From: SCGC-AG-212-J23 sp036406675
GTDB lineage: Bacteria; Pseudomonadota; Gammaproteobacteria; Burkholderiales; SG8-39
Direction: 5' to 3'
DNA length: 64,000 nucleotides
NCBI GenBank assembly: GCA_036406675.1
Contig: DASXAO010000138.1
Location: forward strand, 21,302 to 85,301
A model generated the notes under the pieces. That model made no database searches, was not told the origin of the DNA, and saw nothing but the letters and a program-made list of their open reading frames with translations. This document shows positions 55,777-63,564 of this stretch, piece by piece. A program made the translations under genes and the position numbers. Each line of letters starts with the position of its first letter. The stretch's first letter is position 1.

Positions 55777-56100
55777 ATGGGAAACATCACCCCGAACGCG
55801 CTCGCCGCGTGGCTCGCCGACGAACGCCGCGAGAAGCCCGTGCTGCTCGACGTGCGCGAGCCGTGGGAATACGAGAAGGCGCGCATCGAGGGGGCGACGC
55901 TCATCCCGATGCGCGAGGTAGCGTCGCGGATCGGCCAGATCGACGAGGACCGGGAGGTGGTCGCGATCTGCCATCACGGCGGTCGCAGCATGCAGGTTGC
56001 GGTGTTCCTCGAAAGGCAGGGCTTCAAGCGCGTGCACAACCTCGTGGGGGGCATCGATGCCTGGTCTCGCACCGTCGACCCGGCTGTTCCCCTCTACTAG
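55777..56100 (+). CDS. Rhodanese-like protein
   Basis: A 107-residue single rhodanese domain: VLLDVREPWEYEKARIEGA, and an active-site loop AICHHGGRSMQVA (Cys followed by HHGGRS). Starts one base after pcm. The tolC start inferred here lies inside the 3' end of this gene, in another frame. Its TAG (56098-56100) is one base before the palindromic repeats. Confidence 0.88.
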   Translation: MGNITPNALAAWLADERREKPVLLDVREPWEYEKARIEGATLIPMREVASRIGQIDEDREVVAICHHGGRSMQVAVFLERQGFKRVHNLVGGIDAWSRTVDPAVPLY

Positions 56101-57454
56101 AAATCGGGGTCTGACCCCGATTCTTCTTTTTTGGGGTCTGACCCCGATTTTCGGCGCTCACGGCGAGGACCTCATGCAGGTCTACCGCGACGCGCAGCGC
56201 TACGACGCGGTCTACGCGGCGGCACGCCAGACGCTCGCGGCCGGGCGCGAGCGTCTGCCGCAGGGACGTGCTTTGCTGCTGCCGAACCTCAACCTCTCGG
56301 CGAACGCGCAAACCGGGCGCATCGACTCCGAATCGCGCAACACCGCCCTGACGCCGAGCTTTACGCGCGACCCGCGCACGCTGGGCTACACGCTCACCCT
56401 GGCGCAGCCGATCTACCGGCCGCAAAACTACCTCCAGTACCGGCAATCCGAGCTGCAGGTGGCGCAGGCCGAGGCGACGTTCGCGCAGGCGGGCCAGGAC
56501 CTCATCGTGCGCACCGCGCAGGCGTATTTCGACGTCCTCGCCGCCTTCGACACGCTGGAAGTCGTGCGGGCGCAAAAGACCGCCACCGGCGAGCAGCTCG
56601 CGGCGGCGAAGCGCAACTTCGAGGTCGGCACCGCCACGATCACCGACACGCACGAGGCGCAATCGCGCTTCGACTTGATCAGCGCCCAGGAGATCGCCGC
56701 GCTGAACGATCTCCAGACCAAATACCAGGCGCTGCAGCTCATCACCGGCAAGGCCTACAACGAGCTGAAGGCGCTGCGCCCCGAGGTGAAGCTCGCGCCG
56801 CCGAACCCCGAGAACATGGAGAGCTGGGTCGAGATCGCCGAGAAGCAGGGCTACCCGGTGCAGGTCGCCGACGCGGCCGCCGAGATCGCCACGCTGGAGG
56901 CCAGGCGCCAGCGCGCCGGCCACCTGCCGACGCTCGACGCCGTCGCCACTTATGGCCAGACCGGCTCGAGCGCGTCGAGCACCTCGGCCACCAGCCCCGC
57001 GGGCGCCGACGTCACGACCAGCACGATCGGGCTCCAGTTCGCCATGCCGCTCTACCAGGGCGGCGCGATCGATTCGCGCGAGCGCGAAGCCGCAGCGCTG
57101 TCGCTGAAGTCGAAGGACGACCTGCAGAACGCCCGGCGCACGGCCGCGGTGTCCACGCGCCAGAACTACCTCCTCGTCATCAACGGCATCTCGGCGATCG
57201 CGGCGCTCGAGCAGGCGATGGTCTCGTCGCAGAGCTCGCTCGACTCCAACAAGCTCGGCTACGAGGTCGGGGTGCGGATCAACATCGACGTCCTGAACGC
57301 CCAGCAGCAGCTCTATTCCACCCGCCGCGACCTCGCCGTGGCGCGCTACAACACCATCGTCAACCAGCTGAAATTGAAGTCCCTCGCCGCAAGCCTGCGC
57401 GAGGAGGATCTGGAAGAAGTGAATCGCGTCCTGGGGCCCGTGATTACCCGCTAG
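56057..57454 (+). CDS. tolC: TolC-family outer membrane efflux protein with repeat-derived signal peptide
   Basis: A 465-residue outer-membrane channel protein for type I secretion and drug efflux. The mature part starts at about residue 37 (EDLMQVYRDAQRYDAVYAAAR) and contains the paired repeats of coiled-coil and beta segments (AQAYFDVLAAFDTLEVVRAQK and QNYLLVINGISAIAALEQAM). Upstream of it, the only DNA available for a signal peptide is the palindromic repeat block 56101-56151. ATG 56057 gives a charged n-region (TRLFPSTRNR) and a hydrophobic core GLTPILLFWGLTPIFGAHG encoded by it, with a plausible AHG cleavage site. ATG 56174 would lack a signal. Start is inferred. Confidence 0.8.
   Translation: MPGLAPSTRLFPSTRNRGLTPILLFWGLTPIFGAHGEDLMQVYRDAQRYDAVYAAARQTLAAGRERLPQGRALLLPNLNLSANAQTGRIDSESRNTALTPSFTRDPRTLGYTLTLAQPIYRPQNYLQYRQSELQVAQAEATFAQAGQDLIVRTAQAYFDVLAAFDTLEVVRAQKTATGEQLAAAKRNFEVGTATITDTHEAQSRFDLISAQEIAALNDLQTKYQALQLITGKAYNELKALRPEVKLAPPNPENMESWVEIAEKQGYPVQVADAAAEIATLEARRQRAGHLPTLDAVATYGQTGSSASSTSATSPAGADVTTSTIGLQFAMPLYQGGAIDSREREAAALSLKSKDDLQNARRTAAVSTRQNYLLVINGISAIAALEQAMVSSQSSLDSNKLGYEVGVRINIDVLNAQQQLYSTRRDLAVARYNTIVNQLKLKSLAASLREEDLEEVNRVLGPVITR
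56101..56151. repeat. Tandem palindromes, type 3, at the rhodanese-tolC junction
   Basis: A 21-bp palindrome at 56102-56122 around GGGGTCTGACCCC and a second partial copy at 56133-56151, separated by TCTTCTTTT-like bases. It lies in the tolC frame and codes for most of its signal peptide (see tolC). Confidence 0.9.
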
Positions 57455-57467
57455 CCCGGACTTCGAA

Positions 57468-57491
57468 TCAGGGACGGACCCCGTTTTTTTT
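57468..57491. repeat. Worn palindromic element at the tolC-waaA junction
   Basis: TCAGGGACGGACCCCG plus eight T, a degenerate member of the GGGGTC/AGGGAC family. It supplies the waaA stop (TCA on plus is TGA on minus) and encodes the C-terminal residues NGVRP. The T-run follows on the plus strand and could help terminate tolC. Confidence 0.55.
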
Positions 57492-58709
57492 CAAGACTTC
57501 CAGGCAAACGGCAAGCTGCCGCTCGGCAGCGCCGCGATGGACCTCGCAGAATTTCCTGCCCGCCCCGCTCATCGTGCGCCGCCGGGTGTCGTCGTGCAGC
57601 AGCGCCGCGGCCGCGATTAGCGCCGCCTGCGCGCCTTCGACCTGAAGCGCGGCACCCGCCGCCACCGCGAGCTCGGTGGCTTCGGCGAAGTTGAACATGT
57701 GCGGGCCGGCGATCACCGGCGTCCCGCAGGCGAGCGACTCGATCAGGTTCTGCCCGCCCAATGGAAGGAACGAGCCGCCGATCACCGCGACGTCGGCCGC
57801 CGCGTAGTAGAAGGCCATTTCGCCCATCGTGTCGCCCAGGTACACGCGGTCGGTGGCGGCAGGCACCGGGTCGCGGGTGCGCCGCGACTGGGCGAGCTCG
57901 GCCACCTCGTCGAAGCGCTGCGGATGGCGGGGAACGACCAAGACCAGAACCTCGCTGGAAAGCCGATCGAGGTGTTGAAAAAGCAATTTCTCTTCACCCT
58001 CGCGGGTGCTGGCAAGGAGGAGCACCGGGCGCCCCAGCGCTTCCCGCCAGGCCTGTCCCGCGGCGAGTTGCGCGGGATTCGGCGGCGCGTCGAACTTGAG
58101 GTTGCCGCTCACCTCGACGCGTGCCGCACCGAGCGCACGGAGCCGCTCTGCGTCCGCGCTGCTTTGCGCGCACACGGCAGTGAGCGCCGCGAACGCCGGT
58201 CGCGTGAGTGCGCTGAGGCGCGCGTAGCCGCGGGCGGACTTCTCCGACATGCGCGCATTCGCGAGCACGAGCGGGATGCCGGCCGCCGAGCAAGCGTCGA
58301 TCAGGTTGGGCCAGACCTCGGTCTCCATGAGGACACCCAGGCACGGCCTGAAATGGCCGAGGAAGCGCCGCACCGCCGAGGGCAAGTCGTACGGAACGAA
58401 GCTCACCTGCACGGAGTCTCCGTAGACCTGGCGCAGCGTGTCGCGTCCGGCAGCGGTGGTGCAGGTCATCAGGATGCAGTGCCCGGGAAGCGCTCCCTGC
58501 AAGGCGCGCACCAGCGGCGCGGCGGCACGCGCCTCGCCGACCGACACCGCGTGCACCCAGACCAGCCTCTCGGACTCGGGCAGGTCGTAGCGGCCCAGGC
58601 GCTCGGCGACATTGCGCCGGTATCCAGGCTCGCGCCGGCCCCGCCACCACAGGCGCAGCAGGATGAGAGGCATCGAGAGCGCGAGCAGCGCGCTGTACAG
58701 GTGCCTCAT
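57468..58709 (-). CDS. waaA: 3-deoxy-D-manno-octulosonic acid transferase
   Basis: A 413-residue inner-membrane GT30 enzyme adding Kdo to lipid A. N-terminal anchor (LLALSMPLILLRLWW), then the GT-B fold: WVHAVSVGEARAA, VLMETEVWPNLI, NARMSEKSARGY, GNLKFDAP, and VIGGSFLPLGGQNLIESLACGTPVIAGPHMFNF (parts). The TGA and last residues come from the palindromic repeat 57468-57491. ATG 58709 overlaps the heptosyltransferase stop (ATGA). Confidence 0.95.
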   Translation of the reverse strand: MRHLYSALLALSMPLILLRLWWRGRREPGYRRNVAERLGRYDLPESERLVWVHAVSVGEARAAAPLVRALQGALPGHCILMTCTTAAGRDTLRQVYGDSVQVSFVPYDLPSAVRRFLGHFRPCLGVLMETEVWPNLIDACSAAGIPLVLANARMSEKSARGYARLSALTRPAFAALTAVCAQSSADAERLRALGAARVEVSGNLKFDAPPNPAQLAAGQAWREALGRPVLLLASTREGEEKLLFQHLDRLSSEVLVLVVPRHPQRFDEVAELAQSRRTRDPVPAATDRVYLGDTMGEMAFYYAAADVAVIGGSFLPLGGQNLIESLACGTPVIAGPHMFNFAEATELAVAAGAALQVEGAQAALIAAAALLHDDTRRRTMSGAGRKFCEVHRGAAERQLAVCLEVLKKNGVRP

Positions 58710-59659
58710 CGGAGCGCTTCGAGCACCGCTTGGACCACCTCCACGACCTGCGGTGGGCGCCCCGCCGCGCCGACATTGCGCGCGCGCGGGGCTCCGTAGA
58801 GGCCGGTGAGGGCGGGATCCGAGCCGCAGAAGATCGCGACCGCCGGAGCGCCGAAGGCCGCCGCGAGATGCGACAGGCCGCTGTCCAGCCCGACCACATG
58901 CTTCGCACCGGCGAGCACCTGCGCGAGCTCCTCCAGCGCCATTCTTTCCGGAACCACGGCCTCGCCGAGGCCGCGCGCGATGCGTTCGGCACGGCCGCGC
59001 TCCTCCGCGTTTCCCCACGGCAGCACCGCGGGAAGTCCCAGTGCGCGGCCGAGCTCGATCCAGCACGCCTCGGGCCACAGCTTGTCCGCGCGGCTGGTCA
59101 TCGTGAGCAGCACGGAATAGGAAGCGGGCAGCGCAGCCTTTTGCGACGTGCCGGCACGCAATCCGTAGTCGACACCCGATTGCAGGGTAATGCCTAGCGA
59201 AGCGGCCGTGAGCCGCCTATTCCTCTCCACCGCATGGAGCCCGCGCGGCACCGCATGCGTGCGATCGTAGAAAAGCGCCGCGAGGGGCTCGCGCACACTC
59301 GCGCGGTCCATTCCGTGCCGCGGTCCGGCTGCGCAGCAGGCAATGAGCGCGCTCTTCAGCAGGCCTTGCGTGTCGATGACCGCGTCGTAGGGCTGCGCCG
59401 CAAGCGCGGCGCGGAACGACGCGACTTCCTTCCAGACGGAGCGCTTCCACAGCGCCCCGCGCCAGCGGCGCAACGCCACTGGGATGACCCGCTCGACGCT
59501 GCCGTGCATGCGCGCGACGCCGGCGAAGCCTTCCTCGACCACCCAGTCGATCCTCGCCCCGGGAACGCTGCGAGCCGCGTCCGTCACCGCGGGGCATTGG
59601 TGCACCACGTCTCCCAGGGAGGACGTCTTGACGAAAAGGAGTCGCTTACTTGTTGACAA
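58706..59659 (-). CDS. waaC: LPS heptosyltransferase I (WaaC)
   Basis: A 317-residue GT9 enzyme transferring heptose to Kdo in the LPS inner core. Start segment KRLLFVKTSSLGDVVHQCP and the C-terminal GLDSGLSHLAAAFGAPAVAIFCGSDP are typical. TTG 59659 (MSTSKRLL) is the best start; it overlaps the fcl stop by 14 bases. No standard Shine-Dalgarno is seen, so expression may depend on coupling to fcl. Confidence 0.9.
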   Translation of the reverse strand: MSTSKRLLFVKTSSLGDVVHQCPAVTDAARSVPGARIDWVVEEGFAGVARMHGSVERVIPVALRRWRGALWKRSVWKEVASFRAALAAQPYDAVIDTQGLLKSALIACCAAGPRHGMDRASVREPLAALFYDRTHAVPRGLHAVERNRRLTAASLGITLQSGVDYGLRAGTSQKAALPASYSVLLTMTSRADKLWPEACWIELGRALGLPAVLPWGNAEERGRAERIARGLGEAVVPERMALEELAQVLAGAKHVVGLDSGLSHLAAAFGAPAVAIFCGSDPALTGLYGAPRARNVGAAGRPPQVVEVVQAVLEALR

Positions 59660-60596
59660 AAGACTCGTAGGTCGACCGCAAGCCCTCCGCCAGCCCGATA
59701 CGCGGCTTCCAGCCGAGCGAGCGAACCAGGGAGATGTCGAGCAGCTTCCGCGGCGTGCCGTCGGGCTTGCTGCGGTCGTACAGGATATCGGCCTGGGCAC
59801 CGACTGCCTCGCGCACCGCCCCGGCCAGCTCGGCGATCGTCAGGTCCTCGCCGCAGCCGACGTTGACGAGGGGAGGCCGCTGCATGCCCAGGCGCGAGCG
59901 CACCTCCGCGGAACGCTCGAGGAGATGGATGCACGCCTCCGCCATGTCGTCCGCGTGCAGGAATTCCCGCCGCGGCGCGCCGGTTCCCCACACCGTGACC
60001 GAGCGATCGTTCCGCAGCTTCGCTTCGTGGAACTTGCGGATCAGCGCCGGAAGGACGTGGCTCGCCTGCAGATCGTAGTTGTCGCCCGGCCCGTAGAGGT
60101 TGGTCGGCATGGCGCAGAGGTAGCGCGCGCCGTACTGGCGGTTGTAGGACCAGCACATCTCGATGCCGGCGATCTTCGCTATGGCGTAGGGACGGTTGGT
60201 GGGCTCGAGCGGGCCGGTGAGAAGGTACTCCTCCTTGATCGGCTGCGGACAGTCGCGCGGATAAATGCACGAGGAGCCCAGAAACAGGAGCTCGCCCACC
60301 CCGGCACGAAAGGCCTCGTGGATCACGTTGGTCTGGATGGCCAGGTTCTCGTGGATGAACTGCGCCGGGTAGGTGTCGTTGGCGAGGATCCCGCCGACCT
60401 TGGCGGCGGCGAGCAGGACGACCTCGGGCTTCTCGCGACCGAAGAATTCGCGCACCGCGGCGCCGTCCGCGAGATCGAGCTCGGGGTGGGTGCGGGTAAC
60501 GAGGTTGCTGTAGCCCTTCGCGCGCAGGCGCCGCACCAGCGCGGAGCCGGCGAGTCCGCGATGGCCTGCGACGTAAATGCGCGTGTCCGGGCTCAC
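59646..60596 (-). CDS. fcl: GDP-L-fucose synthase
   Basis: A 316-residue NADPH-dependent epimerase/reductase converting GDP-4-keto-6-deoxymannose to GDP-L-fucose. Motifs: VAGHRGLAGSALVRRL, the VLLAAAKVGGI segment, LGSSCIYPRDCPQP with the catalytic Ser/Cys, YAIAKIAG (Tyr-Lys) and the RREFLHADDMAEA segment. GTG start at 60596, 6 bases after gmd. It works directly after GMD. Confidence 0.95.
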   Translation of the reverse strand: MSPDTRIYVAGHRGLAGSALVRRLRAKGYSNLVTRTHPELDLADGAAVREFFGREKPEVVLLAAAKVGGILANDTYPAQFIHENLAIQTNVIHEAFRAGVGELLFLGSSCIYPRDCPQPIKEEYLLTGPLEPTNRPYAIAKIAGIEMCWSYNRQYGARYLCAMPTNLYGPGDNYDLQASHVLPALIRKFHEAKLRNDRSVTVWGTGAPRREFLHADDMAEACIHLLERSAEVRSRLGMQRPPLVNVGCGEDLTIAELAGAVREAVGAQADILYDRSKPDGTPRKLLDISLVRSLGWKPRIGLAEGLRSTYESFVNK

Positions 60597-60602
60597 CGCG
60601 CG

Positions 60603-61724
60603 CTATTCGCGCCGCTCGTGGACAGTGTGGCCGTGCCGCCGCGCGAGGTCCTCGCGCTCGGCAAGGCGCAGATCCTGCGCCATCATCTCGGCGACGAGCT
60701 CGCCAAAGCCGATGCGCGGCTTCCAGCCGAGCTGCTGGCGCGCCTTCGTCGCATCGCCGAGCAGGGTATCCACCTCCGACGGCCTGAGATAGCGCGGATC
60801 CATGCGCACGACGGTTTGCCCCGCCTTTACCGCGGGCCAGCGCGGCGAGGCGCGGGCGACGATGCCGACTTCGTCCGCGCCCTTTCCCGTCCAGTCGATG
60901 TGGAGGTCGATCTGCGCGGCGGCCGCCTCGATAAACTCGCGCACGCTGCGGCTCTCGCCCGTGGCGATGACGTAGTCCTCCGGGCGCGGCTGCTGCAGCA
61001 TCAGCCACTGCGCCTCCACGTAGTCCTTGGCGTGTCCCCAGTCGCGCCGGGCGTTCAGGTTGCCTACGTAGAGGCAGTCCTGCGCGCCGAGGGCGATGCG
61101 CGCCAGCGCTCGCGTGACCTTGCGGGTGACGAAGGTCTCTCCCCGGATCGGCGACTCGTGGTTGAAGAGGATGCCATTGCACGCGAACATCCCGTAGGCC
61201 TCGCGGTAGTTCACCGTGATCCAGTACGCGTACAGCTTGGCGACGCCATACGGCGAGCGCGGATAGAACGGCGTGGTCTCCTTCTGCGGCGTCTCGGCCA
61301 CCTTGCCGTAGAGCTCGGAGGTGGAGGCCTGGTAGAAGCGCGCCTTGTTCTCCATGCCGAGGATGCGCAGGGCCTCCAGCAGTCGGAGCGCGCCCAGGCC
61401 GTCGGAATTTGCCGTGTATTCGGGCTCCTCGAACGAGACCGCGACGTGGCTCTGCGCGCCCAGGTTGTACACCTCGTCGGGCTGCGCATCCTGCAGCACC
61501 CGCACCAGGCTCGAACCGTCGGTCAGGTCGCCGTAGTGCAGGATGAACCTGCGGCCGTGCACGTGCGGATCCTGGTACAGGTGGTCGATGCGGTCGGTGT
61601 TGAAAAGCGAGCTGCGCCGCTTGATCCCGTGGACGACATAGCCCTTCCCGAGGAGCAACTCGGCGAGGTAGGCGCCGTCCTGCCCGGTGATGCCGGTGAT
61701 CAGGGCGACCTTGGGCTTTTGCAT
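60603..61724 (-). CDS. gmd: GDP-mannose 4,6-dehydratase
   Basis: A 373-residue SDR converting GDP-mannose to GDP-4-keto-6-deoxymannose. Motifs: ALITGITGQDGAYLAELLL, IKRRSSLFNTDRIDH, NLGAQSHVAVSFEEP, FYQASTSELYGKVAE, RSPYGVAKLYAYW and the GHAKDYVEAQW loop. ATG 61724 gives the normal start. It is the first gene of gmd-fcl-waaC-waaA on the minus strand, 57 bases divergent from the glycosyltransferase gene. Confidence 0.96.
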   Translation of the reverse strand: MQKPKVALITGITGQDGAYLAELLLGKGYVVHGIKRRSSLFNTDRIDHLYQDPHVHGRRFILHYGDLTDGSSLVRVLQDAQPDEVYNLGAQSHVAVSFEEPEYTANSDGLGALRLLEALRILGMENKARFYQASTSELYGKVAETPQKETTPFYPRSPYGVAKLYAYWITVNYREAYGMFACNGILFNHESPIRGETFVTRKVTRALARIALGAQDCLYVGNLNARRDWGHAKDYVEAQWLMLQQPRPEDYVIATGESRSVREFIEAAAAQIDLHIDWTGKGADEVGIVARASPRWPAVKAGQTVVRMDPRYLRPSEVDTLLGDATKARQQLGWKPRIGFGELVAEMMAQDLRLAEREDLARRHGHTVHERRE

Positions 61725-61781
61725 GGCGGCCGGATTAGAATAGCGAGCGCCGATTCTACGGCGCATTTCCATTCAATACAC

Positions 61782-62546
61782 TTGAACGCTCCGCAGTCCG
61801 CGCTCTCCGCAGTTCTCATCACTCGCAACGCCGCCAGCCTGATCGAGCCCTGTCTCGAGAGCCTGTCCTTCGCCGACGAGATCGTGGTCGTGGACTCGGG
61901 CAGCACCGACGGCACGGACCAGATCGCCGCGCGCAGCGGCGCGCGCGTGGTCCGCAAGGAATGGCTCGGCTTCGGCCGCCAGAAACAGTTCGCGGTGGAG
62001 CAGGCGCGCAACGACTGGGTGCTCTGCCTGGACGCCGACGAGCGCGTTTCCCCGCAGCTCGCCGCGAGCATCAAGCAGGCGCTCGCGGCGCCCGTCTCCC
62101 CGGTGTACCGCATGGCACGGCGCAACCGCTTTCTCGGCCGCTGGCTCGCTCACGGCGAGGGCTATCCGGACTGGAGCCCGCGCCTTTTCAACCGCCTGAA
62201 CGCGCGCTGGAGCGACGACCTGGTGCACGAGAAGGTGCTGTTCGCGGTCACGCCCGGAACGCTGCAGGGCGACCTGATGCACGACTCCACCGACGACCTC
62301 ACCGGGTACCTCGAGCGCCAGAACCGCTACACCACGCTCGCCGCGCGCCAGGCGTTCGAGCGCGGGGCAAGCGCAGGGGCGGCGCACCTCATGCTCTCGC
62401 CGGTGGTGCGCTTCATCAAGTTCTACGTCCTGCGCCTGGGATTCCTCGACGGCGTGCCGGGGCTGCTGCACATTTCGATCGGCTGCATGAACAGCTACAT
62501 GAAGTACGCCAAATTGATCGAGCTCTACCGGGCCGAGCAGCAATGA
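61782..62546 (+). CDS. LPS core glycosyltransferase, GT2 (WaaE-like)
   Basis: A 254-residue GT2 enzyme with NDP-sugar motifs: VLITRNAASLIEPCLESL, EIVVVDSGSTDGT, VLCLDADERVSPQL (DxD) and NRFLGRWLAHGEGYPDWSPRLF. The last part resembles WaaE/KdtX beta-glycosyltransferases of the LPS inner core. TTG 61782 (MNAPQSALSAV) is the likely start; the frame stays open far upstream without coding evidence. TGA at 62544-62546 is directly followed by palindromic repeats. Confidence 0.88.
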   Translation: MNAPQSALSAVLITRNAASLIEPCLESLSFADEIVVVDSGSTDGTDQIAARSGARVVRKEWLGFGRQKQFAVEQARNDWVLCLDADERVSPQLAASIKQALAAPVSPVYRMARRNRFLGRWLAHGEGYPDWSPRLFNRLNARWSDDLVHEKVLFAVTPGTLQGDLMHDSTDDLTGYLERQNRYTTLAARQAFERGASAGAAHLMLSPVVRFIKFYVLRLGFLDGVPGLLHISIGCMNSYMKYAKLIELYRAEQQ

Positions 62547-62612
62547 AAATGGGGACTGACCCTTTTTTTTCGCAATCCTCCGATGAGAAAAATAGGGTCT
62601 GTCCCTATTTTC
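62546..62612. repeat. Pair of palindromic elements between the GT2 and epimerase genes
   Basis: GGGGACTGACCC with a T8 run (62551-62570, mixed type 3) and a type 2 copy around AGGGTCTGTCCCT with A5/T4 runs (62587-62612). It separates two plus-strand genes and could terminate or insulate transcription. Confidence 0.8.
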
Positions 62613-62622
62613 GTTCTTCGGT

Positions 62623-63564
62623 ATGAAAGTTCTCGTCACGGGCGTGGCCGGCTTCATCGGCATGCACTGCGCGCAGCGTCTCGCGGCGCGCGGCGACGAG
62701 GTCGTGGGCATCGACAACCTCTCGCCCTACTACTCGGTGCAGCTCAAGCGCGACCGCCTGAAGCAACTGCGCATCGCATTTCATGAGATGGACATTGCAG
62801 ACGAAACGGCCCTCTCTGCTCTCTTTGAGAGAGAAAAACCCGAGGCGGTCCTGCATCTCGCCGCGCAGCCGGGCGTGCGCTATTCGCTCGAGAACCCCGC
62901 GGTGTATGTCCAGACGAACCTCGTCGGCTTCGCCAACCTCCTCGAATGCTGCCGGCGCCGCCCGCCCGGGCATCTGGTGTTCGCCTCGAGCTCGAGCGTC
63001 TACGGCACGAACCCTGTGCCATGGTCGGAAAGCCAGAACGTCGACCACCCGGTGAGCCTCTACGCCGCGACCAAGAAATCGAACGAGCTCATGGCGCACG
63101 TCTACAGCCACCTTTTCGGGTTGCATGCCACGGGCTTGCGCTACTTCACGGTCTACGGCCCGTGGGGTCGGCCGGACATGTCGGCGATGCTCTTCGCCAG
63201 CGCCATCCTCGACGGCAAGCCCATCGCGGTCTTCAACCACGGCGACATGCAGCGCGACTTCACCTATGTCGACGACATCGTGGAAGGGACGCTCCGGGTG
63301 CTCGACCGTCCGCAGCGCTACGCCATCTACAACATCGGCAACCATCAGCCGGTCGGGCTGCTCGACTACATCGCCGCGCTCGAGCGCGCTCTCGGCAAGA
63401 AAGCGCGCCTGGAGATGAAGCCGATGCAGCCCGGCGACGTCAAGTCCACCTACGCCGACACCACGGCGCTCGCTCGCGCGGTCGGCTTCGCCCCGTCCAC
63501 GCCGCTCGAGCAGGGCTTGCAGCGCTTCGCCGCCTGGTTCAGGCAGTATTACGGCCGCGCGTGA
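62623..63564 (+). CDS. UDP-glucuronate 4-epimerase family protein
   Basis: A 313-residue SDR-type nucleotide-sugar epimerase. Motifs: VLVTGVAGFIGMHCAQRL, IDNLSPYYSVQLKRDR, HLAAQPGVRYS, SSSSVYGTN, SLYAATKKSNE (Tyr-Lys) and GDMQRDFTYVDDIVEG. The PYYSVQLKRDRL signature is that of UDP-glucuronate 4-epimerases, supplying UDP-galacturonate for surface polysaccharide. Its TGA overlaps the next gene as GTGA. Confidence 0.92.
   Translation: MKVLVTGVAGFIGMHCAQRLAARGDEVVGIDNLSPYYSVQLKRDRLKQLRIAFHEMDIADETALSALFEREKPEAVLHLAAQPGVRYSLENPAVYVQTNLVGFANLLECCRRRPPGHLVFASSSSVYGTNPVPWSESQNVDHPVSLYAATKKSNELMAHVYSHLFGLHATGLRYFTVYGPWGRPDMSAMLFASAILDGKPIAVFNHGDMQRDFTYVDDIVEGTLRVLDRPQRYAIYNIGNHQPVGLLDYIAALERALGKKARLEMKPMQPGDVKSTYADTTALARAVGFAPSTPLEQGLQRFAAWFRQYYGRA

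Noticed and set aside
56057..57454. tolC as a pseudogene that lost its start through repeat insertion
   Set aside because: The frame is intact for 465 codons with all TolC repeats, and the repeat provides a plausible signal peptide from an upstream ATG. Still possible, so reported as a finding to be tested.
59484..61781. Long N-terminal extension of the GT2 glycosyltransferase frame
   Set aside because: It is antisense to fcl and gmd; coding signature begins only at the TTG 61782.
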